64,000 nt of DNA, from contig NC_090178.1 of the NCBI RefSeq assembly GCF_024679245.1, positions 13,345,861 through 13,409,860 of the forward strand. Direction: 5' to 3'. The notes beneath the pieces were generated by a model. It did not search any database and was not told the origin of the DNA. It worked only from the letters and a program-made list of their open reading frames with translations. Below are positions 27,626-39,170 of this stretch, in pieces; positions within the stretch are counted from its first letter, which is position 1; the number at the start of each line of letters is the position of its first letter. The stretch comes from Pseudorasbora parva (taxonomy: Eukaryota; Chordata; Actinopteri; Cypriniformes; Gobionidae). The position numbers were made by a program, and so were the translations under genes.

Positions 27626-28246
27626 AACGTTACTGTAGTATGAAGCAGGGTAGGTCTGAAAGCAGTTGGAGCGGAATGAGGCCGCTGGAGCGATTGCTAA
27701 TGAGAGACAAGTTCAACACACGACTCGAGAGCAGCAGAGCTTTTATTATGCTGCAGACGACTGCTTCCGCTTCTTCCAATCATGCGTATGTGGGGTAACA
27801 CAGCACTTTTTTTTTTTTTTATCATATTAGATACATTTGAGTTTGTTAAAAGTTATGTTAATGCTACTCTCTGCATTCTCGCCAGCTATGAGACACTTGC
27901 TGCACACTGCAGTAAACTAGATCAATATTAGACATGGTAATACAAGGTATACTCAAAGTAAGTCAAGAAACGGAAAATCGAGGGTAACGCGGTTGATCAT
28001 TGATAGTCAATGTTCTGGTTGAAATTGCTTATTTCTCTGGATTTAAACATTCTTGGAAACATCTGTGATAATGTAAGCACAAAACTACACAAAATATATT
28101 TAAAAAAAATAATGGTTTTTGGATATTTTAATATAAAAATATTACATATTGTGCCTTTAATACAACTAAAAAACTAGAAAAAGTGCTTATAGCAAATTGA
28201 AATTAACAGCAGCATTTAAATATTCTGCTATAAAGGGCCTAAAATC

Positions 28247-28731
28247 TAGCCTGACAAGCCAGACCCACATCAAGATGTTTGGTCTGGAAACTCCCCATTG
28301 ACAGGGCTCAATCCGAGGGGCGGGATAAACGGTTGTCTTTCAAACTCCCTCTGCACGTGATAGGATAGCGCAACAACCAACCAGAGCAACGAAGGTGAAA
28401 CTTTCGCCGTATCCAGTCGGCAAAACTCAGAACACATCTTCTTCTCTTCTTAAGAATGACTTCAGTGCCATTCTTTGTTCTTTTCTCAGAGAAAAGCTTA
28501 ACTCCAAGTCTTCCAGAGTCACGGCCAAAGCTGATTCCAAAGGCCGCCGTTCGCCAGTTTCTGTGTTTACGAGAAGCACACAAATGCAACTCGGCCGTCA
28601 TTATGTTAAGCTCCGCCCACCGACTCTACACACGATGTGATTGGCCTGATCAGAGATTGGCGATTACAGCTCAGAAGTGTATTGAGAGTTGCTAGACGAC
28701 ACTCGCGGCAGATTAGGTTTGCTGCGGCTAC
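28247..28731 (-). mobile_element. Helicase-fragment-carrying TIR element, copy B
   Basis: Minus-strand copy of the family at 20038. The right-hand (5') tip is truncated at about 28731; the other tip (tagcctgacaagccagaccc) is intact. The helicase frame is readable on the minus strand as LEDLELSFSLRKEQRMALKS, then a TGA just after DVF, then VLPTGYGES. It keeps the Pro of the RecQ PTGxGKS motif that copy A has lost. Confidence 0.75.
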
Positions 28732-30370
28732 CTAAATTCCCTCACAGGTTTTGGAATATAATCTTTAAACCACCACACCAGTCTCGTTGGCTGCCATGCA
28801 CATTTTAAGCTTCTTATTCTTCTTGTTCTTATGGTTAAATGACATATTGAGGTCGTGCAATTCAGGTCGGAACAAATATGTAATATAAAAGCATCCTTTA
28901 AAGGCTTCTTTTCCACAGGTTCGGAGTGGAAAATGATCTTACCTAAATTCAGAGGCTTTACAGAGAGCCATTTATTGTGGTCAAAGCTGTAGGCATGATG
29001 AATCCACATTCACAGAAGGCTTCTTGTAAGCTCTTTGTTGTGGAAATGTTGATCTGCCACTGCCAGCAAAGTCAAACTTTATTAAATGTTATAAAATGAA
29101 AAGGGTAACATTTTATTCACAGCCATCCAAATTTTTATTGTGTGCTCGATATAGGGAAATAGCAGATGGCTTTGAATATGTATTTCTGGATATTATATCT
29201 CTATCTTCTCCATAGCCCAGAGCACTGTTTTGTTCTTCCCTACTCATTGCACTGGCATGCCACATCTTATTAAAATAAACTCTCCTCTGGACACCCACCA
29301 CGGCAACAAGGTCTTTTTCGCAACGAGTCAGGTTTCTTTCAAGGGCTGCTAGGATGACCTAACCACATTAGCTTTCAGCACGATGAGAGAAACCTTCGTT
29401 TATAATTGAGATGCCAACTATTCCAGATCTACTACTTTACATCCGCTGTGTCCTTGGTTCTCATATCCCTTCCCAACATCTTCTTGCCTGTATTCATAGC
29501 AGCTTCTTGCCCCGGGCAGGGATTAGAGTTAGAATTATTACAGCTTTAGTCCAGACTCCTTTATGAGAAACATATAGTAGTGTTCAGATGCTTCTAATCG
29601 CTATGAAATATTTATGTTTTTGAATTAAACTGATAATATATAGTACATATTATCCTAAAATACAACCACTCACAGTTCAGACAAATGCTTACTAATTTAA
29701 TGCATCCGTGGTAAATATTAAAGTGATGTTTGTGAATGTGAACGTTCTGCTATGTTGAAAGTGCACCATAAATCAAGTTATTGTCTCTCAAAAGAAAGAA
29801 TCGACACTGAACCGTCTGTACGAGTCATTTGTATTTCGAATCCCACTGTGTGACGTTTCTACATAACTAGAAAAGACATTTCTACAATGCCTGCCTATTT
29901 TGTAAATTTTCTACCCATGAATACCATGACCAGCCACCTCATTTTACCGACGACTGCTTCTCAAATCTAGGAGTTTAACGCCGGATTCACAAAACACTTG
30001 CTCTTACAAGATGGGTCAGTAGCCAGTTTATTTGGACCATCTTGCTCCTCAGAATCACAAGAGTAATTACGGATGTATATATTTTCTACCAGGTGTTAAA
30101 AACATTTTTATGTTTTATGTTTAATATTGTGTACATTTCCGGCTAACCGGCTAACTCATGTTATCTCTGTCTTACTAAAATAGTTCAGCTAAGCAGCTGT
30201 GGCCCACTCTTCATAGTTTTCACGCGTCATCACGCTTATAGGATGGGAAAACAAGGCTTTCCTCCATTGCCCACCAGTCATTTTTACCAGGTTTGTAGTC
30301 AGTATTAATGCAGTAAGACAGTGATATTAAAATACCAAATTCAATTTACACCTAATTGATGTTGGATATA
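28732..30370. other. Intergenic, no gene seen
   Basis: No recognisable transposon termini or coding exons. Short minus-strand frames at 28728-29009 and 29113-29301 have no domain I recognise. Confidence 0.4.
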
Positions 30371-30682
30371 CTTTATATAAGAGGCGGGACCTTTCCGGGC
30401 AAAGTGCGCTAAGCTGCTGTCCAATCACAACACGGGAAGCGCTGGCCCAATCAGAACTCGTTACGTATTTCTGAAGGAGGGACTTCATAGAACAAGGAAG
30501 GCCGTTTTTAGGACAGAGGAAACAGTGCTGTACAGATAAGTCAATTGTGTGAAAAATACTGGGTTTTTTTACTCGCGAAACATGAACTCATGATGTTATA
30601 TTGCACACTGTAAACATTATCAAAGCTTCGAAAACACGCGAAGAACGGGACTTTTAAAATAGCATAATAGGGGGACTTTAAC
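30371..30682. repeat. Probable DNA-transposon fragment
   Basis: Locally GC-richer block (ggcgggacctttccgggcaa, gtccaatcacaacacgggaa) ending aatagcataatagggggact then ttaa, of the kind that closes TTAA-type fish elements (compare the end at 13480-13503). The left end is not identified. Confidence 0.45.
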
Positions 30683-32400
30683 AGTCCTCAAAAATACTTC
30701 ATTATATAGCTGGCACAGAATACAGTACAAGCAAAAGCTGACATACTTGATGCTGTGCAAAATGTTGTTTTTTTTGTTGTTGTAATTTATACTTTATACT
30801 TTATTCAATCCAGGAGTGAGCCTGTCACACATCCCGAAGGATTCTGCCCTCTCCGAGGAGGTCTGCAACTAGATCAGTCTGTTCAAATGAAGTGATGTAA
30901 CATCATTTCTGGACATCAGAGGGAAAGTGCTGCAAATATTTATGCTTATTTTTGTTCATAGTACTCATTATCCACCAAAAAAAATAAATTAGCATACCAT
31001 ATCAAACCGTCTAAAATATATAGATGTACCACATGAATGCAATGCAAGATTTTGACTCAGCAGGCTAATACAAACCATTGTATGCTCATGATTAAAATAT
31101 GATCAGCTTCAAATATCATTTATGACCGAGAGTTTAATGGGGACTTATCTGCTGCCTATGAGGTTCATTTACATGCAAGTAGTTTTGTTTATTGATTCTC
31201 TCCCAAAGTGACTTTGGCAACCATGCCATGTTTTTTAAAGGGTATTTTTATTTGCTTTAAACTTCCGTAGGTTATTTTGCAGTTGCCCAAAGGACAATTA
31301 TATTTATAGTTTACTCCATGGATTGAGAAAAGATATGAATGCTTGTCATATGAAACGGCTCGATTCAAAGGCTAGGATTAAGAAAGGAAAGTGAGAAAAG
31401 GGTTGTAATGTATGCTATGGGGGAAATGGCTTTTGACCGAAGCCAGTGTCAAACCTTCATGAAGGGTTTAACAACGTTTTATGTGAAAGAGCCTTATGAT
31501 TGGACAATGGTGTCACTTGTCTGCCCAGCTGCTTTGGAAAGCTGGAAGCTTTGTGCGCCATATTTTTGGGACGGCCACCATCCTCTCTCTGCTTGCCCAC
31601 TGTAAGAGGGTGCCAAGAGTCAAATGGAAATTAGGTGAATGCATTTGAAATCAGAGCCGTCAAATATGTTGCATGTTTGTGTATGCCGTGTGCATGTGTT
31701 TGCAGGAGGTCGTCTGGTGTGAATGGTTGTAATTTGTGTGTGTAAGACGAGATGTGCGGGAGACAAAATGGTAGCACTCCATTTGCTTAACTTTGGAAGG
31801 CAACAAATAGCCTGAAGCGCAAATATGGAACTGGTGAAACAGAGGCTAAAGCAGAACAGTGCACCCATTCAAACCAATAATTTGCCCTGGCACCATTTTT
31901 AAAGGGTAGAAAATGAGATCATGGAGTTGTGTTTAACTGAAGATGAATAAAAATAAAATAAAAAAACAGGAAAGATTTTATTCTGAGGTGATATACTAGG
32001 TCAGTTTTAATTAAATTTTAGCTCAAATATTTTTTTACTTTTAATCTTGACGGAGATTTAGCCAATTTAATCTATGGGAAGCTTTTCTGTTTTGCAGTTG
32101 TTGATGTACGGAAATTAAAGAGCCATGCCATGTTTTTTTCTACTTGAGGAATGGATATTTGAAGAAACACCTTGTCCCCTGAACCCTGCCTTGTTCCATC
32201 CATGCACCTTTGGCCTGATGAAGCCAAAAGCAACGGTGTGGAAAATGCTGGGTTCTAGCCTTTAAACTTTAGTTTTTGTTCCAAGACTAAAAAAAAAAAT
32301 GTACCAGAAAGTACCACAGTATTTAAGCATATTGCAGGAAGGTCTTTGAGCCTCATAAGGGTATAGGTCTAGGGTCAGGGTTATGTCACTCAGTTTATTC
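30683..32400. other. Intergenic, no gene seen
   Basis: AT-rich. Frames at 31408-31605 and 31620-31868 lack domains. Nothing named. Confidence 0.4.
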
Positions 32401-32927
32401 TTGGTTTTGTGACAGAGCCCTGCCACTCCAGTATTTGTCTTGTCATTGTGTGAGCATACAATCTCGAGTGTGCTCGAGCCCTGCGCTCTCTTATCATGTC
32501 ATATTCTGTGTAGCACACGGGCTGTTTTTTCACCGGCCGTGTGCTTTAATGTCACGATGTTTTATGTGAACATGGAGTCTGTGAGTGTGCTCATTGGCTG
32601 CGTGTTTATCTTTTGTTTTGTGTTGAGCACATGGCTGGTATTTGTCTTTGTTGGCCATGTGCTTGTGTTTGTCATGTTTGATGTGAGCACATGGCTTGTC
32701 ATGTATTTCCTTGTGCCATGTGCTCTCCTGTCTAACCCCATCTATCTTGTTTCCTGATTATTGGTTAATTTGCCCCACCTGTCTTCTCTTGTCACCCTCT
32801 TTTGTTTGCTTCCCTATTTATTCTCCTTGTGTCCTGTGCTGGTTCGTCATAAGGTACCCTTCATGTGTCTTGTCTCTGCCAATCTTGCTGCCTGTTTTTT
32901 GCCGCATGTCTTGTTTCCCCCACAGGG

Positions 32928-32967
<40 letters not shown>

Positions 32968-33030
32968 AAAGACCCATAAACTTCTGCATATGAATCCTCG
33001 CTCCTTTCATCACCCAAAACCTGACACTAT
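32401..33030 (+). mobile_element. LTR-like sequence with tandem hairpin repeats and poly(T)
   Basis: The first part is a tandem array of about five diverged ~57-60-bp units (32449-32745), three of which contain a hairpin (separate entry). It is followed by pyrimidine-rich sequence, an ~30-base T run (32930-32961), an ATTAAAG poly(A)-like signal and a cctgacact end. The layout (repeated U3, T-rich R/U5, poly(A) signal) resembles a solo LTR, but no start or target duplication was found. Confidence 0.4.
32449..32745 (+). repeat. Tandem ~60-bp units with conserved hairpin arms
   Basis: Arms at 32512-32520/32535-32545 (agcacacgg / ggccgtgtgct), 32626-32635/32653-32663 (agcacatggc / ggccatgtgct) and 32686-32695/32715-32724 (agcacatggc / gccatgtgct). 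The first pair differs from the others by C in the left arm and G in the right arm, so pairing is kept. Units 1 and 3 are degenerate. Confidence 0.65.
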
Positions 33031-33160
33031 ATCACTCGATCAAAATTTCTATTAACCAATCAGATTTTAGCATTAGGCTTAGGCAAGGAAAGTTTTGCCT
33101 TTATACAGAGTGTCTATTTACACCAAGTGCAATTAATGTTCCTTGTTAAGGGGCTAGGTT

Positions 33161-33162
<2 letters not shown>

Positions 33163-33213
<51 letters not shown>

Positions 33214-33350
33214 TATTATTATTATTATTAGTATTATTAGTATTATTCTTAATTTGTTACAATTATATAGCGTTTTTCTGGGTACTCAAAGCACTTTACA
33301 TATGGAGGGGAACTTCAACCACTCCTCAACCACCACCATGCGACCCGGGT
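33163..33350 (-). mobile_element. SINE3-type 3' tail with expanded (TAA)n
   Basis: Reverse-strand LINE-like tail (gttacaattatatagcgttt, actcaaagcactttaca) preceded by a (TAA)n/(TTA)n array at 33163-33240. The array is the expanded tail of the SINE. The 5S head and Deu domain are missing. Confidence 0.75.
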
Positions 33351-34930
33351 TCTAATCCGCCTTTTCCGCCTCTTCTCCCTTTACTTAAATTTTAGTAAAA
33401 CTTAAGTAATTACTGGGTTACCATGATCTTCACTTTAGATTACTGATCCGAATAAGTAATCATTCCTACAAGTATGTAGTAACACTTGATTCATTACTAT
33501 CCATAAACTTACACAAACGTCAAAAGTTACAATGACTTCAGTCATTACTAAAGAGTTATCATGCTTTTCACTTTAGAATACTGATCCAAATAATTAGTAG
33601 TTGCTTCTGAAGGATTTCTCATTACTAGTGGTTTACCATTACCTTTACTTTAGAAATAAATACAATTATAAATTAGAATAAATTAGAAATAATAGATTAT
33701 GCATTATTCAAGTTAATTATGAATCTGTATATAGTAGTTCTTAGTAGGCCTCTGCATGGGAGTTATGAAAAAATAGTAGTTATTAATAGTGCTATTTCTT
33801 ACTAATTTATTAATCAGTTTATTTTTTTTATATTAGTTACTAGAATGTTAATGTTGTATTGCTCATGTGTTCCTGTGTAGTTATTCATTAATGATGGAAC
33901 AGTATTCTAAATTGCTACCCAAATGCTGCATTAGTTGTCTTAAATATTGTTAATTTGTTAAACTGCAAACAAATAATTGCATGTTAACATTGACAGCACT
34001 ATAAAAAATATAAGCCAGTTTCACACTTTCAAGAACACTTTGTTAGTGATAAAACATAATGAAACTACTGTACAGTATGCATTGAATGTAAACCTAATAG
34101 CAGGATGGAGTCTACTACATAGTCTGAATAACAGCCTAATAAGGTGTTAATTGACTGATTTTTCTTTTGTCAGCAGCGTGACGATAATGGCACATAATCT
34201 GATAAATACCGTATGAGTTCTTTGAGTTTTTGCCTGTGAGAGGGAAACCATTATTTTTGGTTAAGTAACAAAATGTGAAAAGGGATAAATTCCAGATGGA
34301 CTTCTTGGACTTTGTTTCCATAGTTGGGTTTTGGCTATCAGTGACAGCAAAGGGATTGTGCGAGAAAGGAGAAAATTTGTAGTTCAATCTCTGCCGTTAC
34401 GTAACTGATCTGTCTGAAGATGTGCCCGTGAAAGTTGTGAGCAAAGCTTATGTGCAAATCATTCTGATTATTATAAAAGTGATTTACCTCTTTACTCAAG
34501 TCACTGCCACCCTAATCTGTGGTTTATTGTCTTATTACTTATCTTGCATAAAGTCTGTATGCAACACATTTGATATTATCTAGATGGGCTCTCCACATAA
34601 AACACTAAGTTCTAGAAGCTCACGTAAAACTGCTTTTATTTGTACATTTCATTCCCTTAATGTAATGGTAGTAAACCCATGGGGTGTTGTATTACCCCCA
34701 GAGAGATGTACTCTATGATCCAAAAGGAAATATGTTCTACAATGAGATTCATTGTCTTTTTATATTTTTAGTGTGGTTAGCTGCACTCATAACTGATTAC
34801 CAATGCTCTTTACATGATTCTGATTGGTCGTGACTTTCTGCGCTCAAACATGTTTGTATAATGATGTCTAAACTGTATAATTTGCAGCTGTCTTCGGCAA
34901 CCAGTCTCCTACATTGTAATGAAAGCTCTA
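33351..34930. other. Intergenic, no gene seen
   Basis: 33370-33960 contains many loose variants of tagtaattactgggttaccat/ttactgatccgaataagtaa, which suggests an old, degenerate repeat. Otherwise nothing. Confidence 0.4.
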
Positions 34931-34939
34931 GTGTAAAAT

Positions 34940-35292
34940 TCTGCCAGGAAGATTCAATGTTATGTCACTTATCACATTCAGACCGAACCAATCATGTCCT
35001 AATTCTCAGAGTATAAAAGATGGTCACGTACACATGTCTGAGTTCGCAGATGCTGATGCCAGCATTTACCTCCATCCTCCCCACCACCACCAGGATGGTC
35101 CCCGCTTATACCTCCTAGGGGGTCCGCTGCGCCTCTGCCTTCATCTTTAGGCAAGAAATGCAGAGTCTGTTACCTTCGAGACGAGAGCTACGCCAAAGAA
35201 CCTCTAATTATAATACTTGCTGGTCTGTTGATAAACTTTACTTTATTGTACTTCATCGGGCCTCCCCAGTCTTTCTGGCAGAACTAGTTTCA
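34940..35292 (+). mobile_element. TGCCAG...CTGGCA element (solo-LTR-like or MITE), copy 1
   Basis: Ends ttctgccaggaaga and tctttctggcagaa are inverted. In between are a TATA-like gtataaaag at 35011, tccatcctccccaccacc and an AATAAA-less A/T-rich end. A reverse copy at 45108-45462 shares gagttcgcagatgc and accaccaccaggatgg. TG...CA ends plus a TATA box suggest a solo LTR; the 14-bp inverted termini could equally mean a MITE. Confidence 0.5.
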
Positions 35293-35509
35293 TGTCTCTC
35301 ATGTCACTCAATCTTAAATCAATATTTCATGTCTGTTTATTTTGGTAAGTTGAATTAAGTGAAATATTGTTCTGTGAGTCATTATTGCTAAATTGTCTTA
35401 AAAGACCTCTCCTAATCCCCCAATTAATTTGGCAATTGTGAACAGCTGACTGTTATTTAATATTTATCACACGCCTTAATATTTATCACACACCATATCA
35501 AAGATTCAG

Positions 35510-35660
35510 GTCTCCAATTGAACATTTTCAAGTGACTTATCGCATCTAAATTTTTCAGTTGAAACTGAAAAAGCTGAAAAATGCAGTAATTCACAGAATT
35601 TCAATTCGAAACTGAAAAATTTAGATGTGATCAGTCACTTGAAAATGTTCAATTGGAGAC
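35510..35660. repeat. 150-bp foldback hairpin
   Basis: Left arm gtctccaattgaacattttc...aagtgac and right arm gtcacttgaaaatgttcaat...tggagac pair over about 55 bp with few mismatches, with a ~35-bp loop that repeats ctgaaaaa. A MITE-like palindrome; no known family recognised. Confidence 0.75.
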
Positions 35661-35858
35661 TTATTTTTTGCTTTGTGTTTTTTTATATAGTGCAGAGAGG
35701 CTAATTTTATGTTTATATCATGGTAAAATTCATGTGATATATGTGCAGCCAGTGCTATAATTCTAGCTGATAATGATAAGCCAAAAATAAATGTCATGTT
35801 ATGGTTGCTAATTGATAAATAGGCCATATTAAAATGATATACTGTTATAAGATGTTTA

Positions 35859-37078
35859 TAGGGGTGTGAAATGCTGTTTCATGCATACTGAGCTTTTTAC
35901 ACTGTTAAAGACTTGGATTCCCATCCTAAACATAGACAAAGTTTCAAAAACTAATGTTGGACGTTTGATGGAGTATTTCTGTGTTAAAAATACTCCTTCA
36001 GGTTTCTCACAAGTTTCGGAGAGTTTTTTTCGAGTATGGGTCGGCTTGACGTTAATAAGAGCGGAAGGTCCTTGTATGGGCCGTACGGGCTCTTCTCCCA
36101 GTAGAGTGTGCGCGCGCGTGACTAGAGCGAGAGAGGAAATGCACGCCCATAAACACTCGCTCAGCTGCAGATCCAGTCGTCCGTGAACACTTATGATGCG
36201 CCGCGCTCCACTTTATTCCTATGGGTGACATCAAGCGACTTTAACGCTTCAGCACAGCATTCCGGGAAGGCAGCGCTGCATTTGAACCGATTTGAACGCA
36301 GAAATTACGAAAAGCTTCACAACATCACTTCAGTGGCGTCGCAAAGTGGATCTCCACAGTCACTGCTGTCAGGACTTCACTAAATCATACCAAAGAAGTG
36401 TGTTTTTGACGGAGCGGTCCCAGCGACAAAGGTTCGGTCCTGCTTTGGAAGCAGCCGGTGAGTAAAACTGCTTTAAATGTCTCTGCTGTTTGCTATCGTC
36501 GCGTGAGTAAACATCAGTAAATGACACGATCGCGTGCTTCGTCATTCAAATGCGCTAACGGTTACTCCATTGCTGTTCTCTGTATAACGTTACACTGGTC
36601 TGACGTGCAAAACGGTTTTGCTTGCTACTGCTAAGGTTTAGTCGCATACAATAGTCCATAAACCGAATCATGTCCTCATGAACTGCGAGTAAAGACACAC
36701 AAATGTTGACAGGCCACTAAATACAGTACATACCACAGAGACGGACGTCCTGCTGTTGCTGTTTCTCCTGTTCAATTTATTTCAGCCTCCGAATCTGATT
36801 CTGGATCATATATGTATTAGTTGAATCTGATCGATAACCATGGGTTTCTCCACGCTTGAGGACGTCACCGCTTTGTGCGCGCTCATTCTTTAGCCCCGCC
36901 CACATGATACGCCTCCAGGCGCTCGTTTTATTCCGGAAAGACTCGGTACAGCCTATATTTCTTTTATAAATATAATAATACTAAAGATATATGAAGGATG
37001 CAATACTACTCTATAGGTACTCAAGATTGACATGAGATTGACTAATTAAAGGGGGGGGTGAAACACCCAGTTTCAGTC
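35859..37078 (+). mobile_element. TTAAAGGGGGGG element family, copy B (flipped 3' end)
   Basis: About 1.2 kb. Exon-like parts are a CpG-rich block ending gaagcagccg before GTGAGT (36458) and an acceptor-like tttatttcag (ends 36785). The 3' end reads gactaattaaagggggggg then tgaaacacccagtttcag, i.e. the terminal ~33 bp are inverted relative to copy C. No transposase. Confidence 0.85.
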
Positions 37079-38460
37079 ATTCTTCTTCTTCTTTCGGCAG
37101 TTTTCTTTATGGGTCGCCACAGCGAATCATCTGCCTTTAATGAATTATTCATTCATTATTAAAAATTAATGTCACAACATTGTACGGTATAAAAATGGAT
37201 ACTGATTTTGAGATTTGCTAAATATTACATTTAACTTTTTTTATTATTATCTGAGTGTTAGAGGATGGGAAAGGTAATGTCGCACAGTAGCTATAAATAA
37301 TAATATTGTGCGTCCTTGTATTGAAGTGTTTTAAACTGAGCTTTAAATTGTGTTTGTGCTTCTTAGCCAAAACGTATTTTTCCAAATTTTTATTTTATTT
37401 TTATGTCAGCTGTAAACTACAGCAATCCGAACGGTGTGTCTGCAGGTTCACAGCATGCATGCTCATATATTCCTGAACAATTATCAAGCGTGAACTTTAA
37501 ATATATCGCCAAGCATCAGTCACACAACAAGCACAAACCCAGTCAGAGCAACTGCACTACCTCAGAGCGAATATTGTGCACATGTGAAGTCACAGTTGAT
37601 GAGATTCTGAGAACATGTTACTCTAGAGACCAAGTGATTCATTTAAACATGTATCTATATATATTCGGCTGTTGACATGCAAATTGTGCAGCCTAGCTTA
37701 CAGGTTTAATAAAAGCTATTCAAGCATATGGTGCACAAAACACACTCTACCCACTAATTAATTATCACCACTAACTAAACTAATAATACAGGCTAATTAA
37801 TAAGTGCCAATGTAATCATTTTATGATAATTCATTATTCTTCATATAGTTACTTATATTCTTGAACAGGGTCTTGTCTTCTAATTGTTTTTTAATTGCTG
37901 AGAGTCACTGTGGTGAGTCGAGCAGCCACTTGTTATTAATGCAAAGCATCTGGGTTTACTTATCCCAAAGCTACCAATTAAAATGTGTCCTAGAAACATC
38001 AATATTTGACTGGAAAAGGCAACTCTCTGAATGTTTACATTCACATGGAGAGCTTGTCCAGAGTTTAAAACAGTGGTATAATAACAGCCAACCCAGAACA
38101 CTAAATTGTTCCAAACTCTGCAATATTCTGTGTGAAATGCCTAGCTGAACAGGAGTAGCGCTGCGCGGTGGTTATTTTCAGTTGTATTTCTGTTGGAGAA
38201 ATAGTTGTTTATATTTGTATGCGGGCGGTGAAAATGAAAGTTTTGTTTAACATGGCACTACTGCTGGAAAAACTTTGAGTGCTCTGGATTTTGTGTAATA
38301 ACTTAAAATGGTATGTATGAATGTATGAATGCTTGTAGTTTGCTCTGTGAGCATGTTGTGATATTCTGCATTGTCCTGCAGAGTTTACCTCAAACCCTAA
38401 TCAAACACACCTGAAACTAATCAATCACTAATCACTAATCACAAACTAATCACTGCCGCA
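37079..38460. other. Intergenic, no gene seen
   Basis: 37079-37136 is a fragment of a widespread fish repeat (ttcttctttcggcag, gggtcgccacagcg). The remainder is unrecognised; frames at 37403-37675 and 37861-38148 show no domain. Confidence 0.45.
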
Positions 38461-38462
38461 CC

Positions 38463-38745
38463 ACTGCCATGGGGCGGCTGTGGTTCAGTGGTTCATGTAG
38501 ATTGTCTACAAACCAGAAGGTTGGTGGTTCAATCCCCGGTTCCACCTGACCAAGTGTCGAGGTGTCCATGAGCAAGACACCTAACCCCAGCTGCTCCCGA
38601 CGAGCTGGATGGCGCCTTACATGGCTGACATTGCCGTCGGTGTATGAATGGGTGAATGTCAGTCAAAATGTAAAGCGCTTTGGATGGCCATAGGGTCTGT
38701 TAAAAGCGCTATATAAATCCAGTCCATTTACCATTTACCATAATC
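38463..38745 (+). mobile_element. tRNA-derived SINE (V-SINE/HAmo-like)
   Basis: Head: gggcggctgtggttcagtgg (A box) and ggttcaatccc at 38526-38536 (B box), the pol III promoter of a tRNA-derived SINE. Centre: caagacacctaaccccagct. Tail: gtaaagcgctttggatggcc ... aaaagcgctatataaatcc, then ccatttaccatttacc repeats. Essentially full length. It is a retroposon, not a tRNA gene. Confidence 0.85.
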
Positions 38746-38769
38746 AATGCCTTTATAGTACCTAGTAAG

Positions 38770-38965
38770 ACATTAGCTGTGTCTCATTTCGAAAGGCTGC
38801 GTCCTCCGGAGGTTGCATTTGAAGGGTGCATACGTCATAAGGCCGTCTCATTTCAAAAAAGTGAGTAGGACACTCCAAATGTGACCTTCGAATGCGTCCT
38901 TTCAATGGATTTCGGAGTGTGCATGAGGTGTAGCCTTCACGGCTGGAGATAACCCACAATTCTTT
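38770..38965. repeat. Interspersed repeat fragment
   Basis: Resembles a common cyprinid repeat (ctgcgtcctccggaggttgc, gtgagtaggacactccaaat, acccacaattctttg). The family is not named. Confidence 0.5.
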
Positions 38966-39074
38966 GTGTCGCCGTTAACAACCGTCATATTTTTTTATAT
39001 TATATGAAAAAACGGCACCACCGTGCAAGTGTAGGTGCGGTGTTTAAATGTAGTTTAAGCTTGTTTTTGTTTTT

Positions 39075-39170
39075 TAAAGGAGGGGTGAAATGCTGTTTCA
39101 TGCATACTTTTTACACTGTTAGAGTTTTTTACACTGTTAAAGACTTGGATTCCCATCCTAAACATAGACA
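39075..39170 (+). mobile_element. 5' fragment of the TTAAAGGGGGGG family
   Basis: ttttaaaggaggggtgaaat, gctgtttcatgcatac, then acactgttaaagacttggat; contains an internal duplication of ttttacactgtta and ends soon after. Solitary terminus. Confidence 0.75.

Noticed and set aside
32512..32724. CRISPR-like array (regular ~60-bp repeats with palindromes)
   Set aside because: The units are diverged along their whole length with no unique spacers of constant size, there are no cas genes, and the context is vertebrate.
38463..38745. Possible tRNA gene
   Set aside because: A and B boxes are present but there is no complete cloverleaf, and the SINE body and tail follow directly.
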